Positions 34,640 through 43,643 of a stretch of DNA of 64,000 nt are shown here, piece after piece. How positions within the stretch are numbered: the stretch's first letter is position 1; each line of letters starts with the position of its first letter. The notes below the pieces were generated by a model that was not told the DNA's origin, made no database searches, and saw only the letters and a program-made list of their open reading frames with translations. Origin of the DNA: Bacterioplanes sp965233665 (GTDB taxonomy: Bacteria; Pseudomonadota; Gammaproteobacteria; Pseudomonadales; Oceanobacteraceae); NCBI GenBank assembly GCA_965233665.1, contig CBDDTG010000069.1, positions 186,001-250,000 of the forward strand, read 5' to 3'. The position numbers were made by a program, and so were the translations under genes.

Positions 34640-35644
34640 ATGCCCAAGCCGCGCAAGGAACTCGTTTCTCTGGAAGCCACGCCTTATTATCACTGCGTCT
34701 CACGCTGTGTGCGGCGTGCGTTTTTATGCGGCTTTGACCAAGAAGGGCGTAGCTTTGAGCATCGCCGAGGCTGGATTGAGCCATTGCTGCTGGAGCAAGC
34801 TCAGGTGTTTGCCATCGATATCGCTGCCTATGCTGTGATGTCGAACCATTTTCATGTGGTCTTGCATGTCGCACAGAGTCAGGCTGCGAGTTGGTCTGTG
34901 CGCGAGGTGATCGAGCGCTGGCACCGGCTGTACAAAGGCAATGCTTTTACTCAGCGCTATCTGTTAGGCGAAGCGTTGAGCTCAGTGGAAGAGCAGTTAG
35001 TTGAAAAGTACGCCAACGAATGGCGTGAGCGTTTAACCTCCATCAGCTGGTTTATGCGCCGTTTAAATGAAACCATTGCGCGCATGGCCAACGAAGAAGA
35101 CGAATGTACAGGTCACTTCTGGGAAGGTCGTTTCAAATCTCAGGCCTTGCTCGATGAAAAAGCACTGGCTGCTTGTATGGCCTACGTGGATTTAAACCCT
35201 GTTAGAGCAGGTATGGCGGACACGCCAGAAGCGTCTGATTATACCTCGATCAAAAAACGCAGCCGCAAAGCGCAGCAAGCCAGGTCACCTAACCATCCGT
35301 TTCAGCAAGTCCCTGAGTTATTTAACTTCGCTGGCAACCCTCGTGAAAGCATGCCGGAAGGCATACCGATGAAGTTAACCGACTATATCGACTTAGTCGA
35401 CTGGACGGGCAGGCAAATCCGCGATGATAAGCGCGGTTATATTGATCAGAACCTACCACCCGCGTTGCTCAGGCTGGGCATTGATCCACAACATTGGCTA
35501 GTCATGACACAGCAATTTGAAAGCCAGTTTAAGGGTCTGGTGGGCAGCACTCAGAAACTTAAAGCCAAGCTAAGTTACTTTCTCCACGACAGTAAACGAC
35601 ACAGAACATCTGGTATCGGTGCTTGCCAGCAACTTCTGACTTAG
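34640..35644 (+). mobile_element. REP-associated tyrosine transposase (RAYT, Y1 family) gene
   Basis: A 334-residue IS200/IS605-like single-strand transposase. The HUH metal motif is SNHFHVVLHV, followed by the Y1 region (YVDLNPVRAGMADTPEASDYTS). N-terminal TPYYHCVSRCVRRAFLCGF and central GHFWEGRFKSQALLDEKAL are typical of RAYTs. The ATG at 34640 follows GGGAG at 34629-34633. Upstream, AGCAACC is repeated four times within 34509-34550. Downstream lies a 248-bp tandem duplication that includes the gene's last 24 bases. It may have helped assemble the island, though RAYTs are usually domesticated and act on REP hairpins. Confidence 0.9.
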
Positions 35645-36115
35645 CTGTGGATAATAAAACCCCTCCGTCAAAAAACTGCTTGATCAAACCACAGAGAACC
35701 ACTTCGCCTGAAATCTGAGGTTTATGGAATTTTCTCGTTCGAATCAATTTAAGCGCCCGTCACAAGATAAGGGTCTGAGATGCTTGTGATTGAGATCAGG
35801 GATAGGTAGATATTTCTTTTAATGTGTCTGTCTTATTAGATGTTATATGTCTGTCTTATTAGATGAGTGCTTGCCAGCAACTTCTGACTTAGCTGTGGAT
35901 AATAAAACCCCTCCGTCAAAAAACTGCTTGATCAAAACACAGAGAACCACTTCGCCTGAAATCTGAGGTTTATGGAATTTTCTCGTTCGAATCAATTTAA
36001 GCGCCCGTCACAAGATAAGGGTCTGAGATGCTTGTGATTGAGATCAGGGATAGGTAGATATTTCTTTTAATGTGTCTGTCTTATTAGATGTTATTATTAG
36101 ATGTTATATGTCTGT
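35620..36115. repeat. 248-bp tandem duplication downstream of the RAYT gene
   Basis: The sequence starting TGCTTGCCAGCAACTTCTGA at 35620 repeats at 35868, giving a period of 248 bp with very few mismatches. The first unit includes the end of the transposase gene. Each unit ends in repeated TGTCTGTCTTATTAGATG motifs, and the second unit has an extra TTATTAGATGT insertion. These short motifs are likely RAYT-recognised or slippage-prone repeats. No coding sequence is present. Confidence 0.85.
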
Positions 36116-36133
36116 CTTATTAGATGACGGTGA

Positions 36134-37006
36134 CTAACGACTGAACTTTTGCTGTAAAAATTCAATGCACTGCAGTACTCGTGCGGGCACAAAGTGACGA
36201 GCTGGGTACATGGCGTACAGGGTTAGTTGCGGCTTCTTGGCTTGCGGTAATACCGGTATCAACTCGCCGGTTTTCAGCTCTTCTCGACACAAGAAGTCGG
36301 GCACCATACCCAGCCCATGGCCAGCGCGAATGGCGGCCAGCATAAATAACACGCTATTGGCTCGTAGCGTGCCATTAATCACGACGCCATCATCAATGGG
36401 CCAGGTATTTTTGCTGCGAAAATAGCTGTACTCAAAGCAATTATGCTGGCGTAAGTCACTGGGTTTTATAATGGCTGGATGATGATCAAAATAATCGGCT
36501 GCGGCGCAAATATGGTAGCTAAAGCGGGTTAAAGGCCGGCCAACGTAGTTGGAATCGAGCGCTTGGCTGCTGGCGCGCAGGCCCAAATCAAAGCCTTGTT
36601 CCACCAGGTCGATATCGCCATCACTTAGGTGAACGTCTAGCTCAATTTCTGGGTAGTGCTGCATAAACTCAGCAAACATGGGCCTTAGGTCGGTAATGCC
36701 GAGCGCCATGGGCACGTTAACTTTTAGCCGCCCTTTGGGCGTTTGCTGGAGCTGCTGAGCAAAGTTATCCGCTTCGCTAAGTTGGTTCAGTATTTGTCGT
36801 GCTCTAGGCAAGTAGCCTTCGCCGGCTTGGGTCAGGCGCAAGTTGCGGGTTGTGCGATGTAACAAGCGCACCCCAAGCGTTTGCTCCAGGCGGCTAATTT
36901 CCTTACTGATCATGGATTTAGACGTGTGCGCATGCTCGGCCACTAGGGTAAAGCTGCCCAAATCCGCCAGCCGTACAAACCACTCGATGGCGCGCAACTT
37001 ATCCAT
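36134..37006 (-). CDS. LysR-family transcriptional regulator
   Basis: A 290-residue LysR regulator. The N-terminal winged helix-turn-helix reads FVRLADLGSFTLVAEHAHTSKSMISKEISRLEQTLGVRLLHRTTR, followed by the periplasmic-binding-like effector domain (residues ~90-290). It belongs to the subgroup that often controls adjacent oxidoreductase or GST genes. It is divergent from the GST gene at 37127, so autoregulation and control of that operon are likely. It begins right after the tandem duplication. Confidence 0.9.
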   Translation of the reverse strand: MDKLRAIEWFVRLADLGSFTLVAEHAHTSKSMISKEISRLEQTLGVRLLHRTTRNLRLTQAGEGYLPRARQILNQLSEADNFAQQLQQTPKGRLKVNVPMALGITDLRPMFAEFMQHYPEIELDVHLSDGDIDLVEQGFDLGLRASSQALDSNYVGRPLTRFSYHICAAADYFDHHPAIIKPSDLRQHNCFEYSYFRSKNTWPIDDGVVINGTLRANSVLFMLAAIRAGHGLGMVPDFLCREELKTGELIPVLPQAKKPQLTLYAMYPARHFVPARVLQCIEFLQQKFSR

Positions 37007-37126
37007 TGTTGTTTCCTATTTATGAACAATAGGTTCGCATTGTAGCTATATATGGCAGTAGAGGAGAAGCCTAACCTGTGTTTGGGCCTGACGATGAAGG
37101 CCAATCAAATTCAACAGGAGAACGTT

Positions 37127-37735
37127 ATGTACACCCTTTATTACCTCCCCGATGCATGCTCTTTGGCCACTCAAGTAGTGTTGCGCGAGTTGCAACAGCC
37201 CGTCACGCTGATTAACAAACAGCAGGTCGATAATTTTAGTGAAATTAATCCAGCGGGCGTTGTACCTGTGCTGTTAGACGGGGAGCAAGTCCTGTTGGAG
37301 GGCGCTGCGGTCATGCTGCATATTCTTAACAAGCACCCTAACGCGTTGATGCCAAGCTCAGCCGAGGGGCAGCAGCAGGCGCTGCAAGACATTATGTTTG
37401 CCAATGCCAGCATGCACCCGGCGTATGGTCGGTTGTTCTTTCTTGCCGGTACCGATGTGGATGCCTCGGTACGGCAGGGGCTAATGGAAAAAGCCGCAGA
37501 GGAGGTATCGCGTTTGTGGGCCGTGGTCGAGCAACGCTTGCAGCAGCAGCGTTTTTTAGGCGGTGAGCAGTTATCTGCGGCAGATATTATGCTCGCGGTG
37601 TACTCGCGTTGGAGTGCGGCGTTTCCCGTCGATATTGTGATCGGGCCGAACACCCAAGCCATGTTACAGCACGTCATTGATCGCCCAACCTTCCAACAAG
37701 CGTTGCGAGCAGAGCAAGCGCAGCAGGCTGCCTAA
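37127..37735 (+). CDS. Glutathione S-transferase family protein
   Basis: A 202-residue two-domain GST. The thioredoxin-like N-domain reads LYYLPDACSLATQVVLREL with the cis-Pro in PAGVVPVLL and the glutathione contact in LLEGAAVMLHIL. The helical C-domain carries LSAADIMLAVYSRW. AGGAG at 37116-37120 supports the ATG at 37127; earlier in-frame starts lack this. It is the first gene of a three-gene run controlled by the divergent LysR gene and probably handles electrophiles. Its stop overlaps the next start (TAATG). Confidence 0.88.
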   Translation: MYTLYYLPDACSLATQVVLRELQQPVTLINKQQVDNFSEINPAGVVPVLLDGEQVLLEGAAVMLHILNKHPNALMPSSAEGQQQALQDIMFANASMHPAYGRLFFLAGTDVDASVRQGLMEKAAEEVSRLWAVVEQRLQQQRFLGGEQLSAADIMLAVYSRWSAAFPVDIVIGPNTQAMLQHVIDRPTFQQALRAEQAQQAA

Positions 37736-38091
37736 TGAGTGCACTAACAGACCAGCAGCAAGTCAGGCAGTTAATAAGCGACTACTGCGATGGCTTGCAC
37801 CACGGCAATGTGGTGTTGCTGCGGCGCATCTTTCATCCGGATGCGGTATTAAAAGCCCCAAACCTGCGCCGTAACTTAAATGATTGGCTAGCGCTGGTGG
37901 CTCAGCGCCCGGTTCCCAGTGAGTTAGGACATGACTACCACTATCGGTTGGAGTGGCTTGAGGTGCTCAATGAGCAAGCGTTGGCCAAACTTTACTGCCC
38001 ATTACTAGGGCGAGACTACACGGATTTTCTTGGCTGTTTAAAAGAAAATGGCGAATGGAAAATCGTTAATAAAATGTATGCAGATAACTAA
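37735..38091 (+). CDS. SnoaL/NTF2-like protein
   Basis: A 118-residue protein with the cone-shaped NTF2-like pattern: an N-terminal helix pair (DQQQVRQLISDYCDGLHHGNVVLLRRIFHPDAVL) and C-terminal beta strands ending ENGEWKIVNKMYADN. Members are small isomerases, lyases or dehydratases, or ligand-binding proteins. It is translationally coupled to the GST gene. The substrate is unknown. Confidence 0.75.
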   Translation: MSALTDQQQVRQLISDYCDGLHHGNVVLLRRIFHPDAVLKAPNLRRNLNDWLALVAQRPVPSELGHDYHYRLEWLEVLNEQALAKLYCPLLGRDYTDFLGCLKENGEWKIVNKMYADN

Positions 38092-38105
38092 AATGGGATA
38101 AATCT

Positions 38106-38303
38106 ATGCCATATATCAATATTCAAATCACCGACGAAGGTGTTACCAAAGAGCAAAAACAAGCCCTGATTCAAGGGGCTGCCCAACTTATGGTCGATGT
38201 TCTGGATAAAAACCCTGCCACTACCTTTGTGATTATCGACGAGGTCAATACCGATAACTGGGGTATTGGGTTCGATCAAGTAACGGAACTCAGATGTAAA
38301 TAG
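38106..38303 (+). CDS. 4-oxalocrotonate tautomerase-like protein
   Basis: A 65-residue tautomerase-superfamily subunit that begins MPYINIQITDEG. The exposed Pro1 after Met removal is the general base. The C-terminal part (TTFVIIDEVNTDNWGIG) matches family members such as PptA/YwhB-like tautomerases. It follows the NTF2-like gene by 14 bp and completes a small detoxification or catabolic operon with the GST. Confidence 0.88.
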   Translation: MPYINIQITDEGVTKEQKQALIQGAAQLMVDVLDKNPATTFVIIDEVNTDNWGIGFDQVTELRCK

Positions 38304-38387
38304 CGGCTGAACGGCCCAGGTAGCAGGAGATGCTTGAGCCATGCCAATGGTCATTTATGGCGAAGAACCTGAGCCAATATTTGCCTA

Positions 38388-38651
38388 GGGCACCTCTGAA
38401 TAATTCTGCACAGCTCTGCGCGAGTACAGCAGGCCTTCAGAACAAGGCGTATATGGCAGGAAATGGCCAGCCCTTTTCAACATTGACAACAACGTTATGG
38501 AGGTCTCCTGTCTGCGCCCTGCGGGGATCGCCAGAGAACTCCAGCTCTGTGTCGCTGTTTTTGCTGTAGCCGGCTAGAGCGGCAAACCAGCTTCGCGATC
38601 CGGGGCCCCTCTGACGATCCATAGCGGGCACTGAATTGTTTAGGGGTGCCC
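38388..38651. mobile_element. MITE-like element, copy D
   Basis: A 264-bp intergenic copy between the tautomerase and DUF3592 genes. Ends are GGGCACCTCTGAATAATTC and a more diverged GAATTGTTTAGGGGTGCCC. It is in the same orientation as copies C and E. The interior differs at several sites (GGCGTATATGGC for GGCGGCGATGGC), suggesting it is an older insertion. Confidence 0.85.
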
Positions 38652-38733
38652 GGGGTGAGATAAGCATCACGACAAAGTTATCTTTATCAAATATCATGAT
38701 GAATGCCAAAAGGAACAAGCGTAGAGAGTATTG

Positions 38734-39108
38734 GTGAAGAAGATTATTAACCTTGTCGTGGGCGTGGGAGTTGTATTTGTTGCTATTCAAGCGATTCAAC
38801 GTCAAATGGAGATTCGTGACTGGCCGAGCTCTGTGGCTCAAGTCGTCGATGTCGATATCGAAGAAGGTTGGGAGTGGGAGACCAAAAAGACCGTCAACGG
38901 TGAAAAGAAAAGATACCGGGAGAAAGAATATTATCTGTTGGTGAATTATGCCTACGAGGTCGATGGTCGACGCTATGTGGATAATTACCAAGCGCTCGAA
39001 GGTGATTATCGAAGCTACGTTGAGGATAGAATGGACCGCTTTCCTAAAGGGAAAGAGCTGACGATCAAGTACGACCCGGAAAACCCCTCCGACAGTGTGG
39101 TTCGCTGA
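38734..39108 (+). CDS. DUF3592-like membrane protein
   Basis: A 124-residue protein with one N-terminal membrane helix (IINLVVGVGVVFVAIQAIQ) and an extracytoplasmic beta domain with YYLLVNYAYEVDGRRYVDN and LTIKYDPENPSDSVV, typical of DUF3592 proteins. The start is probably GTG at 38734, with AGAGAG upstream; a TTG one codon earlier is possible. Function is unknown. It sits alone after element copy D. Confidence 0.75.
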   Translation: MKKIINLVVGVGVVFVAIQAIQRQMEIRDWPSSVAQVVDVDIEEGWEWETKKTVNGEKKRYREKEYYLLVNYAYEVDGRRYVDNYQALEGDYRSYVEDRMDRFPKGKELTIKYDPENPSDSVVR

Positions 39109-39122
39109 CGTATTTAAGCTGC

Positions 39123-39146
39123 TGGCTCTGTGATAATACAGAGCCA
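39123..39146. terminator. Hairpin between convergent genes
   Basis: The perfect 9-bp inverted repeat TGGCTCTGT/ACAGAGCCA with a 6-nt loop lies between the DUF3592 gene (plus) and the GMC oxidoreductase gene (minus). Its position suits a shared terminator. There is no long T run on either strand, so efficiency is doubtful. Confidence 0.5.
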
Positions 39147-39157
39147 ACAAGTACTTA

Positions 39158-40786
39158 TTACACAGGTTTTAACTTCTGGGCCAGCAACGTGGCCTGACGT
39201 GCCACTAAGCCATAAATCGAGAGTTGTGGGTTGGCGCCAATACTGGTGGGAAATACCGAACCGTCGAAGACGTATAGATTATCTAAGTAATGGTATTTGC
39301 CATTGCTGTCGACCACGCACTGCGATAAATCCTCGCCCATAGCCAAGCCGCCCATGACATGGGCGCTGCCAGCGGTAAAGGCATTGCTACGAAACTCAAG
39401 CTGTTGAATGTCGTTTTGGGCTTGTTGCCAGCTGCTCGCCCAGCGTGAGTCGAGATGCGAGGCACGCACGGCTTTAGCGCCAGCAGCAAACTCAATTTCT
39501 GCCATGGTTAAAAAGGCGCGCTTAAAACCGTCCCATAAATAGTCGTTAATTTGATAATCCAAAATAGGCGAGCCGTCGCTGGCTAATTCGACATTGCCGC
39601 CCTGGCTTTGCGCATGAAAGCCATCACGTAATAAAGCGATCATGGAGTGAGTATTGGGAAGTTGGGCAATATCATTAAAATGATCGCTGCCGTGGCCGAG
39701 CAATAAAACTGAGGCCAAGCCTGGCTGCAGTGGCGGCACTTCTAATTTATAGCCCACGGCGCCAGCAACGCTCTGCCATTGAAAATGGTCAGAATAAATC
39801 GATTGCGGTGCACCATAGTAAGGGTCCACGGTGTGATCGAAGCGGGCAAAATTAAAGGCAACAGGGTGCAAAAAGGTGCGCTTGCCGATGCGGTTATTCG
39901 GGTCTGGCGCATTGGAGCGCTTAAGCAATGCCGGACCATTAATGCCGCCACAGGCCATAATGACATGCGGTGCCTTAACGATTAGGCGCTTGCCGGAGGG
40001 CTGATAGCGCGCATCCAGCGCGGTAACATCCACGCCCAGCACCGTATTGCCTTCGATGATTAAGCGCTCGGCGCGAGCACTGTAAATCAGTTGCGATTGC
40101 TGCTCTAACGCGCTCGGTATGGTCGTTACCAGCATGGATTGCTTGGCATTGGTGGGGCAGCCAGTGCCGCAATAGCCTAAGTTCCAGCAGCCAGCGACAT
40201 TGCGTGGAATCACATTCCAGTCATAGCCTAATTTTGTGCAGCCACGGCTTAAGACGGCGTTGTTTTCATTGGCCGGCACTTGCCAATCGCTAATGTTTAA
40301 GCGCTGCTCCATGCGTTCGAACCAAGGTGCCATTTCTTCCTGGCTTAAGCCTTGAACATTAAATTCACGTGCCCAAAAATCCAACGTCTGCTTTGGTGTG
40401 CGAAAGCTGGAGGTCCAATTAATCACGGTGGTACCGCCAACACAGCGACCTTGCAAAATCGACATGGCGCCGTCTTTGCTCATACGGCCCGCGCTTTCTT
40501 GATATAAATCGCGATAGGCCTCGCGTTCGTCCATGTTGAAGTCGTTGCTGGATTTTAGTGGTCCTTCTTCGAGCATCAGCACTTTAAGACCGGCCGCCGA
40601 TAAAATCTCGGCACTGGTGCCGCCACCCGCGCCGGTGCCGATGATGACGACGTCCGCTTCTAATACGCTGCCGTCGTCCAGTTCGGTCGCTTCCTGCACT
40701 TGCCAGCCGTTGGCGATGCCGTTAACCATAGGGTCTTGAATGCCGGCTACGACGGGTATATCGGGTTTGCGCTCGGTGGTTTTCAT
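39158..40786 (-). CDS. GMC-family oxidoreductase (alcohol oxidase/dehydrogenase type)
   Basis: A 542-residue flavoprotein. The FAD-binding motif is VVIIGTGAGGGTSAEIL, GRCVGGTTVINW is the second GMC signature, and the C-terminal NPQLSIYGLVARQA closes the FAD site with the His-containing GSAHVMGGLAMG. It should oxidise an alcohol to an aldehyde. It forms an operon with the Tat-exported small subunit and aldehyde dehydrogenase genes. GMC plus this small subunit resembles membrane-bound gluconate or alcohol dehydrogenase pairs. The substrate is not evident; long-chain or aromatic alcohols are possible. Confidence 0.9.
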   Translation of the reverse strand: MKTTERKPDIPVVAGIQDPMVNGIANGWQVQEATELDDGSVLEADVVIIGTGAGGGTSAEILSAAGLKVLMLEEGPLKSSNDFNMDEREAYRDLYQESAGRMSKDGAMSILQGRCVGGTTVINWTSSFRTPKQTLDFWAREFNVQGLSQEEMAPWFERMEQRLNISDWQVPANENNAVLSRGCTKLGYDWNVIPRNVAGCWNLGYCGTGCPTNAKQSMLVTTIPSALEQQSQLIYSARAERLIIEGNTVLGVDVTALDARYQPSGKRLIVKAPHVIMACGGINGPALLKRSNAPDPNNRIGKRTFLHPVAFNFARFDHTVDPYYGAPQSIYSDHFQWQSVAGAVGYKLEVPPLQPGLASVLLLGHGSDHFNDIAQLPNTHSMIALLRDGFHAQSQGGNVELASDGSPILDYQINDYLWDGFKRAFLTMAEIEFAAGAKAVRASHLDSRWASSWQQAQNDIQQLEFRSNAFTAGSAHVMGGLAMGEDLSQCVVDSNGKYHYLDNLYVFDGSVFPTSIGANPQLSIYGLVARQATLLAQKLKPV

Positions 40787-40813
40787 AACTGCTCAGCTAA
40801 TTCGTTGTTATAG

Positions 40814-41347
40814 TCAGGCTGGGATTTTTTGCGGTGGCCCCGGGTAGCCGGTGGCTAGGTAATTTTCTGGCATGGCGTACCAGCACATGGTTTGCAGTTT
40901 GCACAATGAGGCGTAGCCCATGCGTTTTAACTGCAGGCTGCTGTCACGCCAGCTGAGCAGGAAGGCTTCGACCTGCTCGGGTGACGCTTCACGCCAGTTG
41001 GTAAAGGGCGCACCCATAGCGGCCCTAAGTGGCGCGGAGGACATCACCAACAACAGCTGTTTTAGCTGGCTTTGCGCATGTTCTTGCAGGGTGCCAATTA
41101 ATCTGTCCAGCGCTGCTACTTGGCGTGTTCGGGCTTGCTCTGGGCCCAGTTGGCCGGGGTAACTACCGGCCATAATCACAGGCGCCAAGGCGGCAAGAAA
41201 ATCGGCATCGTCGGCGCTTAAAAACTTGAGCCCATCAGCGGGTTCTCGGCTGCAGCCTGACATCAAAGCCAGAGAAGAACCCAAGGTTAACGCAGCGGCG
41301 GCGCCGCCACTGAGTTGCATAAAACCACGGCGGCTGGTTGTCAGCAT
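40814..41347 (-). CDS. Tat-exported small subunit of the GMC dehydrogenase (gluconate 2-DH subunit 3-like)
   Basis: A 177-residue protein. It starts with a twin-arginine signal (SRRGFMQLSGGAAAALTLG) followed by a lipobox-like LALMSGC, so it may be a lipoprotein. The mature part (LSADDADFLAALAPVIMAG) resembles the small subunits that accompany GMC oxidoreductases. It lies between the aldehyde dehydrogenase and GMC genes with 9- and 27-bp gaps. It may carry the GMC enzyme to the periplasm by Tat hitchhiking, since the GMC protein has no signal of its own. Confidence 0.75.
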   Translation of the reverse strand: MLTTSRRGFMQLSGGAAAALTLGSSLALMSGCSREPADGLKFLSADDADFLAALAPVIMAGSYPGQLGPEQARTRQVAALDRLIGTLQEHAQSQLKQLLLVMSSAPLRAAMGAPFTNWREASPEQVEAFLLSWRDSSLQLKRMGYASLCKLQTMCWYAMPENYLATGYPGPPQKIPA

Positions 41348-41356
41348 GCACGGCCC

Positions 41357-42799
41357 CTAGCGAATAAATAATTTTTGAATCAATTTTTGCAGTGCACCGC
41401 CATAAGGCGGATAAATAAACTGACCGCTATTGAACTTACCTTTTTTATGCACGGCTTTGGCTTTGGACAAACTCAGAAAACCTTCTTTGCCGTGATAGTG
41501 GCCCATGCCCGAGGGGCCAATGCCGCCGAAGGGCATATCGTCCTGGGCGATGTGCATTAGGGTGTCGTTAATCGTCACGCCGCCAGCGTGGGTTTGCTCC
41601 AACACTTGCTGCTGAATGGTGCTGTCGTAGCTGAATAAATACAGCGCCAGCGGGCGATCACGGTCGTTGATGTAGTCAATGGCCTGTTGCAGGTGTTGAT
41701 ACGGCACCACGGGCAATACCGGGCCGAACAATTCTTCCTGCATGATTTTCATATCATCGCTGGCCTTTTCAACAATGTGCAGTGGCATTTTGCGCGTGCC
41801 ACTAAAATCTTCATTGGCCGGATTCACCACCGTGACCTTGGCGCCTTGCTCAGCCGCTTCGCTCACCCAGCTGTGCAAGCGCTCGTGCTGGCGCTCATTA
41901 ATAATGGCGGTGTAGTCGCTGTTGTCTTTTACCTTGGGGTACATGCGGGCAAAGACGGCTTGGTAAGTATCGATAAATTCCTGTTGACGGCCTTCTTCTA
42001 CCAGCACGTAGTCGGGTGCGATGCAGGTTTGGCCGGCATTTAACGATTTACCAAAGCAAATGCGCTCTACCGCAGCGTGCATATCGGCCCCAGGCGCAAT
42101 AATGGCCGGTGATTTGCCGCCCAACTCCAGCGTTACTGGAGTTAAGTTTTTCGCCGCCGCACCCATGACGATGCGGCCCACGGCGGTGGAGCCGGTAAAA
42201 ATTAAGTGATCCCAAGGCTGCTCAGCAAAGGCGCTGGAAACGTCCACCTCGCCTTCAATAATGGCCACTTGCTTATCGTCAAAAATCTCTGCCAGCAGGG
42301 TTTTTAATGCATGATTGGTAGCCGGGGTGAACTCCGACATTTTTATCATCGCGCGGTTGCCAGCGGCGAGGGCGGTCATCAACGGCAATAACGCCAGCTG
42401 AATGGGGTAATTCCACGGCACCATAATGCCCACCACGCCGAGCGGCTGATACATGACCTGGTTGCTAGAGGGCATAAACAGCATGCTGACATGACGGCGG
42501 GAAGGTTTCATCCAGCGGCGCAAACGCTTGCTGGTGTAGTTGATGCCTTCGACCGTGGTCATGATTTCGGCAATGCGGGTTTCATCCACCGAGCGACATG
42601 AAAAATCCTGGTTTACTGCACTGGCCAGGGCATCCTGATGTTTGAGCACAGCGTCTTTCAATTTGCCCAAATCGGCAAGGCGCTCTGCCAGTGACGGCAT
42701 TGGCCGCTGGCGATAGGCTTGGCGCTGAGCCTGAAACAGCTCCTTCATTCGCGCTAACTCGGCGTTGTCTGAGCGAAATTCTGCGACAGTGGCGACCAT
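41357..42799 (-). CDS. Aldehyde dehydrogenase (coniferyl-aldehyde-dehydrogenase type)
   Basis: A 480-residue ALDH. NAD-binding is in GVVGIMVPWNYPIQLALLP, the catalytic Glu is in VTLELGGKSPAIIA, the catalytic Cys is in NAGQTCIAPDYV and the C-terminal PFGGIGPSGMGHYHG is present. It resembles coniferyl and fatty aldehyde dehydrogenases with a short C-terminal hydrophobic tail (GGALQKLIQKLFIR). It should oxidise the aldehyde made by the GMC enzyme. It is first in its operon and divergent from the TetR gene. Confidence 0.9.
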   Translation of the reverse strand: MVATVAEFRSDNAELARMKELFQAQRQAYRQRPMPSLAERLADLGKLKDAVLKHQDALASAVNQDFSCRSVDETRIAEIMTTVEGINYTSKRLRRWMKPSRRHVSMLFMPSSNQVMYQPLGVVGIMVPWNYPIQLALLPLMTALAAGNRAMIKMSEFTPATNHALKTLLAEIFDDKQVAIIEGEVDVSSAFAEQPWDHLIFTGSTAVGRIVMGAAAKNLTPVTLELGGKSPAIIAPGADMHAAVERICFGKSLNAGQTCIAPDYVLVEEGRQQEFIDTYQAVFARMYPKVKDNSDYTAIINERQHERLHSWVSEAAEQGAKVTVVNPANEDFSGTRKMPLHIVEKASDDMKIMQEELFGPVLPVVPYQHLQQAIDYINDRDRPLALYLFSYDSTIQQQVLEQTHAGGVTINDTLMHIAQDDMPFGGIGPSGMGHYHGKEGFLSLSKAKAVHKKGKFNSGQFIYPPYGGALQKLIQKLFIR

Positions 42800-42980
42800 A
42801 AGCTGTGCTCCTTGACGGTGGTCTGCGTAGTGAGTTGATCAACTTGGGTGACGCCATTAGGCTTCCACCCCACGACGCTGCGTTTATGCCATTATTAGAG
42901 TGATTACTCTAAAGCGTCAAGGTTCCCGGCAACAGGGCCGATACGGCCAGCGCCGTGTTACACATGACAAGAAGGGCACT

Positions 42981-43643
42981 ATGACCACCCGACAACGCAT
43001 CTTAGACGCCAGCCTGGCGTTGTTTAACGAGCAGGGCGAGCGCAACGTCAGCACCAATCACATCGCCGCGCACCTGGAGATTTCGCCCGGCAACTTGTAT
43101 TACCACTTCAAAAACAAGCAGGCCATCATCTTTGAGCTGGCCATGAGCTACCAGCAGCGGGTATTGACGGTGCTAGAAGTGCCCGAGGAGCGGGCATTGA
43201 CGGTGACGGACAAAATCACCTATTTGCAGGGAGTTTTGTCTGGCCTGTGGGATTACCGCTTTATTCATCGCGATATGGAACATTTACTGGCTGCGGATGA
43301 CCAATTAAAAAGCCACTATCAGGCGTTTTTTCGCCAGTGCTTGCAGCGCGTGGTGGCAATTTATCGGGGGCTGCGTACAGCGGGCATTATTGCCCTCAAT
43401 GATGAGGACTTAAACAGCTTGGCGCTCAATACCTGGATTGTGGTGACCTCTTGGATTTCATTTTTACGCACCCATTTGCTGGCCCAAGGCGGACAGCCGG
43501 AGAACATGTTACAGCTGCAGGGAGGGGTGTATCAGGTATTTGCCCTGGAACGGCCATTTTTAACCGAGGCATTTCGAGATGAAGTGGTGGCTTTACAGCA
43601 AGCCTTTGCGCCGCGTCCGCAGTGGTTGCATAGCCTGTTTTAG
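42981..43643 (+). CDS. TetR-family regulator
   Basis: A 220-residue TetR protein. The DNA-binding domain is TTRQRILDASLALFNEQGERNVSTNHIAAHLEISPGNLYYHFKNKQ. The C-terminal ligand domain resembles TetR proteins with a DUF2 type fold, with no ligand evident. The ATG at 42981 is chosen because residues before it do not belong to the fold. It is divergent from the aldehyde dehydrogenase operon, which it probably represses. The 3' end overlaps the next gene by 65 bp. Confidence 0.85.
   Translation: MTTRQRILDASLALFNEQGERNVSTNHIAAHLEISPGNLYYHFKNKQAIIFELAMSYQQRVLTVLEVPEERALTVTDKITYLQGVLSGLWDYRFIHRDMEHLLAADDQLKSHYQAFFRQCLQRVVAIYRGLRTAGIIALNDEDLNSLALNTWIVVTSWISFLRTHLLAQGGQPENMLQLQGGVYQVFALERPFLTEAFRDEVVALQQAFAPRPQWLHSLF

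Noticed and set aside
34640..35644. RAYT transposase as the mobiliser of the 262-264 bp elements
   Set aside because: Neither the gene nor its flanking repeats contain the element ends. Y1 enzymes act on single-strand hairpins and do not need long inverted-repeat termini, so the link is unsupported.
38437..39150. Long open frame opposite the DUF3592 gene and element copy D
   Set aside because: It runs through the repeat element and the antisense of a better gene and has no protein-like motif.
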